From Silvanigrella paludirubra (lineage in GTDB: Bacteria; Bdellovibrionota_B; Oligoflexia; Silvanigrellales; Silvanigrellaceae), in contig NZ_WFLM01000001.1 in the NCBI RefSeq assembly GCF_009208775.1, forward strand, positions 909,325 to 973,324: a stretch of 64,000 nt of DNA, read 5' to 3'. The notes below the pieces were generated by a model. That model saw only the letters and a list, made by a program, of their open reading frames with translations. It did not search any database and was not told the DNA's origin. Made by a program: the position numbers and the translations under genes. This document shows positions 28,104 to 36,823 of the stretch, piece after piece (positions within the stretch are counted from its first letter, which is position 1; each line of letters opens with the position of its first letter).

Positions 28104-28565
28104 ATGAAAATAAAATTATATTTAAAAATATTTTTAACCGTTATTCCCGTTATATATTCAAATATTTCATTTGCTGACTACTCGGTATCTGTTAATACAC
28201 AAGATAACACACAAATAATGATACCTTATTATAACTACCCTTATTCTTGTCCAAACTCTAATGGAGTTCATTCTCCAGTTTGTAATTACACCTATATGTC
28301 TGGTTCAAACTCAGATACATTTTCTTTTTATGATCCATCTGGAAAAAAAAGATTTAAATTCTTCTTAACAGATACTGGAAATTGGGCTTTAAACTCATAT
28401 TTTGGCGACCAGAAGAATGTTTCAAATTCATTTATTCAAATTCCTACACCTCCTCAAATTCAATTACATGGAATAAATCCAGTAGTTTATATTTATTCAA
28501 ATGCCACTGGCGTTTATATAAGAGACCAAGATGACAAAGTTTTTGAATTGGTAACTTGGAATTAA
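28104..28565 (+). CDS. Small secreted protein, apparent stand-alone copy of the N-terminal module of the preceding gene
   Basis: 153 residues; signal peptide with likely cleavage after SFA (about 24). It starts 14 bases after the preceding stop, so they form one unit. Shared landmarks in the same order as residues about 90-165 of the upstream product: SVSVN/SVSLN, YP/FP, Cys, SPVCN/EPVCN, FYD..GKKR/AYD..TKKR, LTDTG/LTQDG. It lacks the Ser/Thr-rich strand region. A partner, receptor-binding or regulatory role in the same secreted system is inferred; no known family. Confidence 0.55.
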   Translation: MKIKLYLKIFLTVIPVIYSNISFADYSVSVNTQDNTQIMIPYYNYPYSCPNSNGVHSPVCNYTYMSGSNSDTFSFYDPSGKKRFKFFLTDTGNWALNSYFGDQKNVSNSFIQIPTPPQIQLHGINPVVYIYSNATGVYIRDQDDKVFELVTWN

Positions 28566-28607
28566 TTCAAACAATGAATTCTGATATTAATAGAAAGATT
28601 TTCATAA

Positions 28608-28710
28608 TATTAAATCATGAAGTTATTTGAAGCTAAAGTCCTAAATGGGTTGGTTATATTTTTGAAAGACAAAATATAACCATTAATTTATTCAGAAATA
28701 TTTAATGGGT
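28608..28710 (+). pseudogene. Decayed duplicate of the 3' end of the alpha/beta hydrolase gene
   Basis: Bases 28608-28670 align without gaps to 26291-26353 of the hydrolase gene, roughly 80% identical, with exact runs such as CTAAATGGG and GGTTATATTTTTGAA. A second, shorter match (28686-28710 against about 26562-26588, AAATATTTAA and its surroundings) follows after a deletion and overlaps the siderophore synthetase stop. No open frame is kept. It marks one edge of the toxin-like cassette. Confidence 0.55.
28652..28681. terminator. Hairpin between the toxin-like pair and the siderophore operon
   Basis: Perfect 11-bp stem: GGTTATATTTT (28652-28662) and AAAATATAACC (28671-28681), 8-base loop. 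It lies between convergent transcription units and could stop both, though the T run after it is short (ATTAATTT on the plus strand). The left arm belongs to the hydrolase-derived remnant. Confidence 0.55.
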
Positions 28711-30553
28711 TTTTAATATCAACAAAATAATATTCACATAATTCTCCTATTAACCTCATTTTTGTCAATGCTTTTAATTGAATATTCTCTTTAAATAGTT
28801 CGTATTCATCAGCTTCTATTTGCTCTTTAAAATCTGGTTCTTTTTTTAATTCATTAAAAGTATCAGAACATTTATTTCTTACAATTTTCCATAATAGCAT
28901 TTCTTCAATGCCAAACTCACGATTTAAAGTGACTATAATTTCACCAATGTGGGATTGAAAAAAAGAATAAAATATATTTTTATGCAATACAGAAATATTT
29001 TTGCAAAATATCATAGAGTTTTGAATATCTAAATTTAAAAAGTAATTATGTTTTAACAATCTTTCTTCAAAAATACGAATATCAGAAAAATCTCTTACAA
29101 TTAACAAAATTGGTTCACCATTTCGAAATGAAACCATACTGTTTTGCATATGTGCTTCTAAACTTATTCCGTATTTACACATAAGTGTTAATAATGGTGG
29201 GATAGATAATTCAATATATTTTTTAAAGAATGATATCACACAATCGATTTCTGAATGAAAATATTTTTCTCTTTTATAAATATCAATTATTTCATTTAAT
29301 ATTATTTTATTACTTAATGGCGACTTTTCTAATAGCGCCGCTGCAGGCATACAAATATCCATATTTTTTATAAATTTTTCAGGATTATCTCTTAAAATAC
29401 AACTTAAATTTTGACCTAATTTAGCTTTTTCTAATTTTGAATATCTATCTGAATTTTCATTATAATAAATTCCTGCAATTTCAGATTGTATTTTAAATTT
29501 TCCATCTTTAAATTCTTTTAAATTATTTTGAATTGAATTTAAAATATTAGAAATCAATGGGCCACTTTGAGTCGCTCTTGGAGAAATGGTTCTAACATCA
29601 CTTGTTGTCAATAAATTAATAGAAGTTTTGATATGACAAGAATTATTATTTTCATACGGTTCAGTTGCAAATGATCTAAACGAAATCAATGAGCGGGCAT
29701 TTATTTGAAATGAATTTATAGGTATAATTTTTTTGTCCCTTAATTGATCTTGAAATATATGAGGAATTATTTTTTTTAATTGCCAAGGATGCACTGGGAT
29801 TAAATCGTATAATTCATAATTAAGACCAATATTCTTCATTTCTAATTTAAATTTTTCTTCTAATCCAGGATAATCTATAAATAAAATATCGCATATATTT
29901 CCATTTTTTTCCATTGTTATTTTGGAATTCTTTTTATCTATAGCTACTAATTTTAATGAAACTAATTTTCGCCATTCAGGTGAATATTGAATGAGATCCT
30001 CAAGATTCATTCCCATTCTTGTTTTTGCTCCAGGATGAACAGGATGTCCATTTAAAACACTTTGTTCATAAAAGGAAAGAGAACTAAATTTATCATTTTT
30101 TTCTTTTTGTTTTAATACCCAATCTATTGAATTTTTAATTCCATATTCTTTTTTATCGTTTTCAAATAATGACTTATTCATTTCAAATGACATTTGAGCT
30201 AATATCATATTTGATACACTATTTTGTATTTCAATTTGAAATTGATCAAAACTATTTCCTGAATTTTCATTTTCTTGAATCCATTGCTCTTTAATTAAAT
30301 CCAATAGATCATTAGGGTGTGAAATTTCTGAAACAATACCTGAATTCTCTAAATATAGATTTTTTATCAAATCAAAACGTTCAAAAGACAAAAAAGACCT
30401 GATAAAAGCTGTTAATTTTAATCTCGGAGAAATTTGAATCTCAATTTTATCTTTACTTAAAAAAGAAATACTTTCTTTTTTAATAATTTTTTCTCTAATT
30501 AAAGATTGAAATAAGCGACTTAAAATTGCTAATTTTGCTATCTGTTCAAACAT
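28688..30553 (-). CDS. NIS siderophore synthetase (IucA/IucC family)
   Basis: 621 residues, usual length. It condenses a carboxylate such as citrate or a dicarboxylate with an amine or hydroxylamine using ATP, in the cytoplasm. Landmarks: GHPVHPGAKTRMGM (nucleotide-binding loop) near 168, LIPVHPWQ near 265, SFRSFATEPYENN and TSDVRTISPRATQSGP near 300-335, and EAHMQNSM with IVRDF near 470-495. It is last in the operon and overlaps the ATPase gene by 8 bases. It is the only synthetase gene here, and there is no ornithine/lysine oxygenase, acetyltransferase or decarboxylase nearby, so the substrates and product cannot be named. Confidence 0.9.
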   Translation of the reverse strand: MFEQIAKLAILSRLFQSLIREKIIKKESISFLSKDKIEIQISPRLKLTAFIRSFLSFERFDLIKNLYLENSGIVSEISHPNDLLDLIKEQWIQENENSGNSFDQFQIEIQNSVSNMILAQMSFEMNKSLFENDKKEYGIKNSIDWVLKQKEKNDKFSSLSFYEQSVLNGHPVHPGAKTRMGMNLEDLIQYSPEWRKLVSLKLVAIDKKNSKITMEKNGNICDILFIDYPGLEEKFKLEMKNIGLNYELYDLIPVHPWQLKKIIPHIFQDQLRDKKIIPINSFQINARSLISFRSFATEPYENNNSCHIKTSINLLTTSDVRTISPRATQSGPLISNILNSIQNNLKEFKDGKFKIQSEIAGIYYNENSDRYSKLEKAKLGQNLSCILRDNPEKFIKNMDICMPAAALLEKSPLSNKIILNEIIDIYKREKYFHSEIDCVISFFKKYIELSIPPLLTLMCKYGISLEAHMQNSMVSFRNGEPILLIVRDFSDIRIFEERLLKHNYFLNLDIQNSMIFCKNISVLHKNIFYSFFQSHIGEIIVTLNREFGIEEMLLWKIVRNKCSDTFNELKKEPDFKEQIEADEYELFKENIQLKALTKMRLIGELCEYYFVDIKNPLNISE

Positions 30554-31337
30554 TTGAAACCTCTTCTGGAAAAAATAATGGTGTATTCATTTTATCTTCG
30601 TTTATTATTATGCCTTTTACACCAAAAATAGATTCAATTCTTTGTGCATTCATTATTTCTGGAATACTGCCTTCAAAGTAAATTTTACCTTTTTTTATTG
30701 CTATTATATGATGAGCATATTTTGCTGCTTGATTGATATCATGAAGAACCATAACAATAGTCTTTTTCTCGTTTTCATTTAGTTTTTTTAAAACATTTAA
30801 TACTTCAATTTGATGCTTCATATCTAAAAATGTTGTTGGCTCATCTAAAAATAAATAATCGCCACCTTGAGCTAAAGCCATTGAAATCCATGCTCGTTGT
30901 TTTTGACCTCCGCTCAATTCCGATAGTTTTCTATCTTTTAAATTAAACATATCTGTAGAATGAAGTGCCCATTCTATTTTTTCATAGTCATGTTTATTTA
31001 ATGAGCCCATAAAATTTTGATTTGGAAATCTTCCTAAATGAACCAATTGTAAAACACTAAAATCTAAAGGAGCTTCGGGAGACTGTGGTAATATAGATAA
31101 TAATTTTGCTACTTCTTTACTTGTATATTGATATATTGATTTCCCATTTAAATAAACATCTCCTTTTGAGGGTTTTATAATACGTGCAAGTGCTTTTAAA
31201 ATAGTAGATTTTCCTGAGCCATTACTTCCAATCAACGCTGTAATTTTATTTTTTTTAATCACAATATTTAAATCATATATTACATTTATTTTTTTATAAG
31301 ATAGATTTAATTTTTCGCTGTTTATTTCTTCATTCAT
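30546..31337 (-). CDS. Iron-siderophore ABC transporter ATPase (FecE/FhuC type)
   Basis: 263 residues. Walker A GSNGSGKST near 37-45, Q-loop in LPQSPEAPLDF, signature LSGGQKQRAWISMALAQ, Walker B YLFLDEPTTFLD, H-loop VLHDINQA. These match the FepC/FhuC/FecE family that powers uptake through FecCD permeases. Seven bases downstream of the second permease gene. Confidence 0.92.
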   Translation of the reverse strand: MNEEINSEKLNLSYKKINVIYDLNIVIKKNKITALIGSNGSGKSTILKALARIIKPSKGDVYLNGKSIYQYTSKEVAKLLSILPQSPEAPLDFSVLQLVHLGRFPNQNFMGSLNKHDYEKIEWALHSTDMFNLKDRKLSELSGGQKQRAWISMALAQGGDYLFLDEPTTFLDMKHQIEVLNVLKKLNENEKKTIVMVLHDINQAAKYAHHIIAIKKGKIYFEGSIPEIMNAQRIESIFGVKGIIINEDKMNTPLFFPEEVSNV

Positions 31338-31344
31338 AAATTAA

Positions 31345-32346
31345 TTAAAACCTCGATTTTAGAAGCAGATATATAAAATATGGGGATCCAATCAAACTAG
31401 CAATAATACCAGCTGGTATTTCAAAAGGGGCAAAAATAGTTCTTCCTATCATATCAGAAAAAACAACTAAAATAGCACCAATTAAACTTGAATATATAAT
31501 AATTATTTTATAATTATATCCAACTAATATTTTTACTAAATGAGGAACAATCAAACCAATAAATCCTATGGGACCTACAATAGAGACAGCACTTGCAGAT
31601 AAAAATGCAGAGATAAATAATAAAATAAATCTATTTCTGTTTATATTTATTCCTATTCCTATGATTATATCTTCATTCAAATGAAATGCTTTTAATTTAT
31701 AAGAAAAAAGAAATGTAACTAAAAAGCCTACTATGGTACATGGAAAAATAAAATAAAAATCTCCCCATGTTTTTCCCCAAAGACTTCCCGATAACCACAT
31801 AAAAGCAGATCCTACTTCGAGAGAATTTTGAATTAATATAAAAGAAGTTCCTGCTTGAAATAAAATATCAATTGCAATTCCTGTTAGAATTAATCGAATT
31901 GGGTTTATTCCATTTTTAAAAGAAATAATATAAACAAGAAAGCAAGAAAAAATAGCACCGAAAAATGCGGCTACAGGTAAAATAAAAAATGGGGATTGTG
32001 TAAATACAAATAAAGAGAGAACAGAAAAAAAGCTTGCCCCTGAATTAATCCCAATGATATTTGGTGCTGCTAAAGAATTTCTAGTAATTGATTGTAAAAT
32101 ACAACCGGCTAATGCGAAGTTAACACCTACACAAATTGCTACTAAGGTTCTTGGAAGCCTGTATTCATATATAATAATATTATTTTTTAAATTATAAAAA
32201 ATATGAGGAAAAGTAAAATCTAGATGAACTTTAACATCACCTAAAATATTTCCTAAAATGAAAATCAGTATTAAAAGTAAAAACAAAAATAATATATTTA
32301 TATATACTTTTTTATTGGATTTATATTGTTTAAAAATTGAATTCAT
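31345..32346 (-). CDS. FecCD-family iron-siderophore permease, second subunit
   Basis: 333 residues with about ten membrane helices. Family landmarks: YRLPRTLVAICVGVNFALAG near 60-80, SLAAPNIIGINSGASFF near 89-105, GSLWG (about 185), VGPIGFIGLIVPHLVKIL near 257-275 (the coupling region that contacts the ATPase) and FEIPAGIIASLIGSPYF at the end. Forms a heterodimer with the next permease gene, whose landmarks are the same. Confidence 0.92.
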   Translation of the reverse strand: MNSIFKQYKSNKKVYINILFLFLLLILIFILGNILGDVKVHLDFTFPHIFYNLKNNIIIYEYRLPRTLVAICVGVNFALAGCILQSITRNSLAAPNIIGINSGASFFSVLSLFVFTQSPFFILPVAAFFGAIFSCFLVYIISFKNGINPIRLILTGIAIDILFQAGTSFILIQNSLEVGSAFMWLSGSLWGKTWGDFYFIFPCTIVGFLVTFLFSYKLKAFHLNEDIIIGIGININRNRFILLFISAFLSASAVSIVGPIGFIGLIVPHLVKILVGYNYKIIIIYSSLIGAILVVFSDMIGRTIFAPFEIPAGIIASLIGSPYFIYLLLKSRF

Positions 32347-32357
32347 AAAAACTCCTT

Positions 32358-33344
32358 TTAACTATATTTTCGAATTAAATAAAGAAAAAAAGGACACCCA
32401 ATAAATGCAGTAAGAACACCAACAGGAATTTCATTTGGCATAAATAGATAACGAGAAAACATATCTGACAAAACTAAAACAATTGCTCCTAAAATGGCGC
32501 TAATAGGAATGATCAAAAAATAGTTTTGTGGAACTACTTTTTTTGTAATATGCGGGATTATAAGACCAATGAATCCAATGGCTCCAGAAACACTAACGGA
32601 ACAACCTGTCAAAAAAATAATTAATATACAAAGTAAAATTTTTAGCTTATTTAAATTTAATCCAAGACCTTTAGCAATTTCATCTCCTAAAATATAAACA
32701 TTCAAATATTTTGAAATAAAAAAAGATGTAACTAAAGATAAAATAGACCACGGTAATATTAATTTAAATTCATGCCAGCCAACACCTGAAAAACCTCCAG
32801 CAAGCCACGAGTATATCATTCCTGCACTATCACCTAAAAGAATCATCATACCCGTAGATAAAGCAAATAAAAAACTGCTAACCGAAACTCCCGCTAAAAC
32901 AAATTTTCCAATTGAAATACTTCTTATCGTAGAAAAACTAAATACGAATAACCCACCTAAAAATGCTCCCAAAAAAGTAATTGGAACAAAATAATTTGGT
33001 GAAATATTTATTTGAAAAAAAGACAAAGCGACAATAACGAAGACGGCACCTGCAGAAACTCCCATTATTTTAGGATCAGCTAATGGGTTTCTACTTAAAG
33101 TTTGAATAAGAACACCTGCAACAGATAGATTCGCTCCAATTAATGCAGCAAGAAGTGTTCTTGGGAGCCTTATATCGTATATAATAATATATTCTTTGCT
33201 TAAATTTGAATTTTGCCATAATTTTATTATGGTACTGAAATCAATCTGAACTGTTCCCATTTGCAAACTAAAAAATATCGATAACATTAAAGAAAAAAGT
33301 AGAAATGGAATTAATATTTGAATTTTTAATGTCATAAAATTCAT
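32358..33344 (-). CDS. FecCD-family iron-siderophore permease, first subunit
   Basis: 328 residues, about ten membrane helices; DIRLPRTLLAALIGANLSVAG, NPLADPKIMGVSAGA, WLAGGFSGVGW, VSGAIGFIGLIIPHITKK and NEIPVGVLTAFIGCPFF are the family landmarks. The start overlaps the binding protein stop by 4 bases (ATGA) and the end lies 11 bases before the other permease. Confidence 0.92.
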   Translation of the reverse strand: MNFMTLKIQILIPFLLFSLMLSIFFSLQMGTVQIDFSTIIKLWQNSNLSKEYIIIYDIRLPRTLLAALIGANLSVAGVLIQTLSRNPLADPKIMGVSAGAVFVIVALSFFQINISPNYFVPITFLGAFLGGLFVFSFSTIRSISIGKFVLAGVSVSSFLFALSTGMMILLGDSAGMIYSWLAGGFSGVGWHEFKLILPWSILSLVTSFFISKYLNVYILGDEIAKGLGLNLNKLKILLCILIIFLTGCSVSVSGAIGFIGLIIPHITKKVVPQNYFLIIPISAILGAIVLVLSDMFSRYLFMPNEIPVGVLTAFIGCPFFLYLIRKYS

Positions 33345-34252
33345 TTTGTATCATTTTCCATAGTTTTTACGATAACCTCTGCCGCAAGTGGACCACGACT
33401 TCTTGACCAAATATCCCTATTTACAACAGATATATTTTTATTTTTTACAGATTTTAAATTTTTCCAAATCGAATTTTTTTCTAAAAAGGGAATGATATCT
33501 TTAGCTGGATCTTCAAAGACAAGAATTTTATCAGGATCTATTTCTAAAATTTTTTCAAAATTTAATTCCGTTAAATCCTTATATGGAGAATTACTTTTTT
33601 CTTTAAAAGCATAATCCACATTTATTTCTTGTAAGAGTGATGCCAAAAACGATTTATCTGTCCAAGCCCAAATTTTATTATTTGTTATATAAATTGCTAA
33701 AATAGTTCTTTTTTTATTTGTTGAGTTTTGCTTTACCTCATAAATTGATTTATTAAATTTATTTATAAAATGTGTTGTTTCCTTATCTTTTTTAAAGACC
33801 TGCCCAATTTTCTTTAAAACATTTAAAGTACTTTTATAATCTTCAGATCGTATATTTAAAACAGGAGCTATTTTATTTAACTTATTTACAATTTCTTTTT
33901 GCTCTTCATATATGCGATCAATTATTATTAAATCTGGCTTTAATGATTGAATACGTTCTAGACTTGGATTAGCTACACTTCCTACAATTTCAACATTTTT
34001 CATTTTAGAAGCAAGATAATAAGGTAAAGATTGGGAACCTGTTAAAGAAATACCCACTGGTTTTATTCCCATTATATCTAACATTTCAATTGCTGATAAA
34101 CTTAAAGCTATGATTCGCTTTTCACTATAGTCAATTTTTAATTCATCTATTTGAATTGCAATATCTCTTTTTTCATGAACATTCGCAAAAGAACATGACA
34201 TCATTAAAAAAGTTAAAATGTAAAAAATTATTTTATATTTATTTATTGTCAT
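33341..34252 (-). CDS. Iron-siderophore binding lipoprotein (FecB/FhuD type)
   Basis: 303 residues. Signal peptide with a plausible lipobox FLMMSC (Cys near 20), so probably anchored to the inner membrane. Type III periplasmic binding protein: IIALSLSAIEMLDIMGIKPVG near 48-68, SLERIQSLKPDLIIID near 105, a long backbone helix (about 155-172) and IWSRSRGPLAAEVIVK near the end. Delivers the ferric siderophore to the two FecCD subunits. No TonB-dependent receptor gene is in the window. Overlaps the exporter gene by 14 bases. Confidence 0.88.
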   Translation of the reverse strand: MTINKYKIIFYILTFLMMSCSFANVHEKRDIAIQIDELKIDYSEKRIIALSLSAIEMLDIMGIKPVGISLTGSQSLPYYLASKMKNVEIVGSVANPSLERIQSLKPDLIIIDRIYEEQKEIVNKLNKIAPVLNIRSEDYKSTLNVLKKIGQVFKKDKETTHFINKFNKSIYEVKQNSTNKKRTILAIYITNNKIWAWTDKSFLASLLQEINVDYAFKEKSNSPYKDLTELNFEKILEIDPDKILVFEDPAKDIIPFLEKNSIWKNLKSVKNKNISVVNRDIWSRSRGPLAAEVIVKTMENDTK

Positions 34253-35453
34253 TGATTAAATACCTTTTTTCGAAAAAATAAAAAACAAACATCAAAGTAA
34301 TGAGAAAAATAAAACAACTTAAACCAAGAAATATAAAAACATTTGAGATAGAATATAATTCTGATAAAAATCCTGAGAATAAAACACCTAATGGAATAAA
34401 TCCTCTATCGCATAAAGAGATACTAATTAACCTACCTCTTATTTTTTCTGGAGCATGAATTTGAAAATATATTCGGTTCATTGTTCTTGCAAATTGGCTA
34501 AAAAATCCAATAAAAAACAGTCCTAAAGCAATTACTATTAATTCTTTAGAATAACCTATTATCATCAGCATAATGCTCGATAAAACAATCGATATAAAAA
34601 TAAAATGAATCTGAATTTTTTTGTTTAAAAAACTAACAAAACTTGATCCTATAATACATCCCAGTGCTGATATCATTAAAAAATTACCATATATTTCAGG
34701 TCCATTATTATTATTTAAGCTAGCAAAAGCAGACATCATTGGGATATAAGGATATATAAAAAACATGGAAAGACATCCAGATATAAAAATAAATAATAAA
34801 TCTTTCTTATTTTTTAAAAAATTGAAAATATATTTATAATCATATTTTATTAATTCAACTCTATTTTTATCTATTTTTAAATATTTAATAGGCAAATATA
34901 GAATTGAAATTAAGATAATACCTTGTCCAATGACTTGAGTTAAATATAAATAATTTGGTGATAATTTTATTAAAGCATATCCTGCTATTGCAGGGCCCAA
35001 AACACCTGAAATATTTAAGACTGTAGAATAGAGAGAAACAGCTGAATAGATAAATTGTGGGGGAACCAAAAAGGGTAGATACGAATTCCTTACAGCTGGT
35101 TCCATTTCAGAAAAAATACCTTTAATAAAAACAAGTGCTGATATAAATAATATTTGGAATTCGTTAAGAGATATTAAAATAAATAAAATAATATTTAAAG
35201 TTAATGTTGTAATATATAACGAAATTAATATTTTTTTGGGATTATATTTATCGCATAAATAACCACCTAAGTATCCAATAAATAAAGCTGGTATTAACCT
35301 TGCAAAATTTAAAATGCTTAAACTTAGAACAGAATTTGATGATTTCCAAACAAACCAATTTAATGCAGCCAGACCAATATAGTCGCCTAAAAGAGAAAAA
35401 AAACTTCCTCCTATGAATAACTTATAGTTTTTATCCGAAATTGCATTTTGCAT
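34239..35453 (-). CDS. MFS transporter, probable siderophore exporter
   Basis: 404 residues, about twelve membrane helices; cytoplasmic loop YLGGYLCDKYNPKKI between helices 2 and 3 is a variant of the MFS G-x-x-x-D-R/K motif. The length and sequence flavour match the MFS_3/EntS group of exporters. It is the first gene of the siderophore operon, 31 bases downstream of the Fur box, which supports an export role for the siderophore made by the NIS synthetase. Direct substrate is inferred from context only. Confidence 0.82.
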   Translation of the reverse strand: MQNAISDKNYKLFIGGSFFSLLGDYIGLAALNWFVWKSSNSVLSLSILNFARLIPALFIGYLGGYLCDKYNPKKILISLYITTLTLNIILFILISLNEFQILFISALVFIKGIFSEMEPAVRNSYLPFLVPPQFIYSAVSLYSTVLNISGVLGPAIAGYALIKLSPNYLYLTQVIGQGIILISILYLPIKYLKIDKNRVELIKYDYKYIFNFLKNKKDLLFIFISGCLSMFFIYPYIPMMSAFASLNNNNGPEIYGNFLMISALGCIIGSSFVSFLNKKIQIHFIFISIVLSSIMLMIIGYSKELIVIALGLFFIGFFSQFARTMNRIYFQIHAPEKIRGRLISISLCDRGFIPLGVLFSGFLSELYSISNVFIFLGLSCFIFLITLMFVFYFFEKRYLINDNK

Positions 35454-35483
35454 GATTTAATGTTACCAAAAAAAGTCATAACT

Positions 35484-35502
35484 GAGAATGGTTCTCATTA
35501 TC
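35484..35502 (-). promoter_or_regulatory. Fur box of the siderophore operon
   Basis: Read on the minus strand, GATAATGAGAACCATTCTC, which agrees at 16 of 19 positions with the consensus GATAATGATAATCATTATC. It ends 31 bases before the exporter start codon. Fur with iron would block transcription of all six genes. It is the clearest regulatory site in the window. Confidence 0.88.
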
Positions 35503-35576
35503 GAGTTCGTTCTAGCTCCAAAAAAAATAAAAATCAATACTTTGAAATTTATTTTTTAAGGATTAAATATTTGATT

Positions 35577-35604
35577 AAAGAAATATTTTTGTTAATATTT
35601 CTTT
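35577..35604. repeat. 11-bp perfect inverted repeat in the divergent intergenic region
   Basis: AAAGAAATATT (35577-35587) and AATATTTCTTT (35594-35604), loop of six bases. It lies between the Fur box and the methionine-sulfoxide reductase start. It has no T run, so it does not look like a terminator; an operator or leader hairpin is possible. Confidence 0.4.
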
Positions 35605-35696
35605 AAAATATAAAACTCTTGAATTCAGTTTTTATTTGATTTAAAAAATCAATTGTAATTTTATTTTTCTCTTAACTAAGGAAATAAATATAACTT

Positions 35697-36221
35697 ATGA
35701 ATTTTCATCCAGCCATAGACATTACAAAAAATGATGAATATTACGATAATCTATATAAAATGGTCAATTCATACTTAGACTCTGAAAATGATTGGCTCGC
35801 TCAACTCTCTAACGTAACAGCTTTACTAAATGAGACTCTTCCACAAATTAACTGGGTGGGATTTTATTTATTAAAAGATAACCAACTTATTGTCGGCCCT
35901 TTTCAAGGAAAAATGGCTTGTACAAGAATTGCATTAGACAAGGGAGTTTGCGGAGCCGCTGCAACACAATTAAAAACAATTCGTGTTGATAATGTTCATA
36001 AATTTGAAAATCATATTTCTTGTGATAGCGCTTCTTTTTCTGAAATTGTTTTTCCCCTTTTTTATCCAAATAAAAAAGCAACTTTAGAAACTCTTATTGG
36101 TGTTTTAGATATAGATAGCCCTGTATTTGCCAGATTTTCTGAAACAGATGAAAAAGGTCTAGAAAAAATTGCATTACTAATAAGTGAAAAAGTTAAATGG
36201 CCAAACTCTCCAACTCTATAA
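35697..36221 (+). CDS. msrC: Free methionine-(R)-sulfoxide reductase (fRMsr, GAF domain)
   Basis: 174 residues. A GAF-fold enzyme that reduces free L-methionine-(R)-sulfoxide with thioredoxin. The three catalytic/resolving Cys are at 75, 85 and 109, with spacing 10 and 24 as in E. coli (84, 94, 118): MACTR, GVCGAAA, ISCDSAS. GVLDIDSPVFARFSETD near 145-160 is the family signature. It is divergent from the iron operon, and the pairing of iron uptake with oxidant repair may be meaningful but is not shown. Confidence 0.92.
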   Translation: MNFHPAIDITKNDEYYDNLYKMVNSYLDSENDWLAQLSNVTALLNETLPQINWVGFYLLKDNQLIVGPFQGKMACTRIALDKGVCGAAATQLKTIRVDNVHKFENHISCDSASFSEIVFPLFYPNKKATLETLIGVLDIDSPVFARFSETDEKGLEKIALLISEKVKWPNSPTL

Positions 36222-36254
36222 GCATGATATTAAGAAATAAAAGGAATCATTTTG

Positions 36255-36674
36255 ATGACGTCTGAAGTTATAGCGGTTTTACTTTTAATTGTAGCTCTTT
36301 TTATAGGAATTCATTGCCTTTATTTATATTGGCTCCAAAAAATTTTAAAAATAACCTCTTTTCGCTATCCTTGGATAACTTGGTTAACAATAATCCCTTT
36401 TGTTGGTAATATTTTATGGGCTTATCTCATATATAAAGCCAAATCTGGGGCGGCTCTTTTACTAAAAAATAACAATTCTACTCAAACAACAAATTGTGGA
36501 TTTTATACTTTTATCGTATTTTTTGCCGTAAATATTGTTTCCTTTTTCCTAAATAGCAATGAAACTGCAATTAAAATTTGTTCAATTATTGCAGCCATTT
36601 TATATTTTATCCAATTTTTTCAATTATACCGTGCAAAAAAAATATTAATTGCATCAGAACAAAATAAGTCTTAA
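36255..36674 (+). CDS. Small multi-pass membrane protein, unknown
   Basis: 139 residues with four hydrophobic segments (about 5-25, 42-62, 82-100, 104-122). ATG 36255 has AAGGA 9 bases ahead. The middle loop FRYPWITWLTIIPFVGNILWAYLIYK is aromatic-rich. It follows msrC by 33 bases and ends before a strong terminator, so the two form one transcript. Family unknown. Confidence 0.6.
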   Translation: MTSEVIAVLLLIVALFIGIHCLYLYWLQKILKITSFRYPWITWLTIIPFVGNILWAYLIYKAKSGAALLLKNNNSTQTTNCGFYTFIVFFAVNIVSFFLNSNETAIKICSIIAAILYFIQFFQLYRAKKILIASEQNKS

Positions 36675-36697
36675 AAAAAGAATTTTTAGAACCCTAT

Positions 36698-36741
36698 TTT
36701 ATCAAGTTTATTTTTTTGAATAAATTTGATAAATTTTTTTT
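36698..36741 (+). terminator. Strong intrinsic terminator after the msrC transcript
   Basis: A 15-bp stem, TTTATCAAGTTTATT (36698-36712) with AATAAATTTGATAAA (36719-36733), one G-U pair, loop of six bases, followed by eight T residues at 36734-36741. It separates the msrC unit from the Hpt-deacetylase unit. Confidence 0.85.
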
Positions 36742-36823
36742 ATAAAATTTTTTTGAAAATAAAGTAATGCTATGAGATAGTAGAATGAAATCAAATTCAT
36801 CCTTCTGCAAAAGGCTTTATAAC

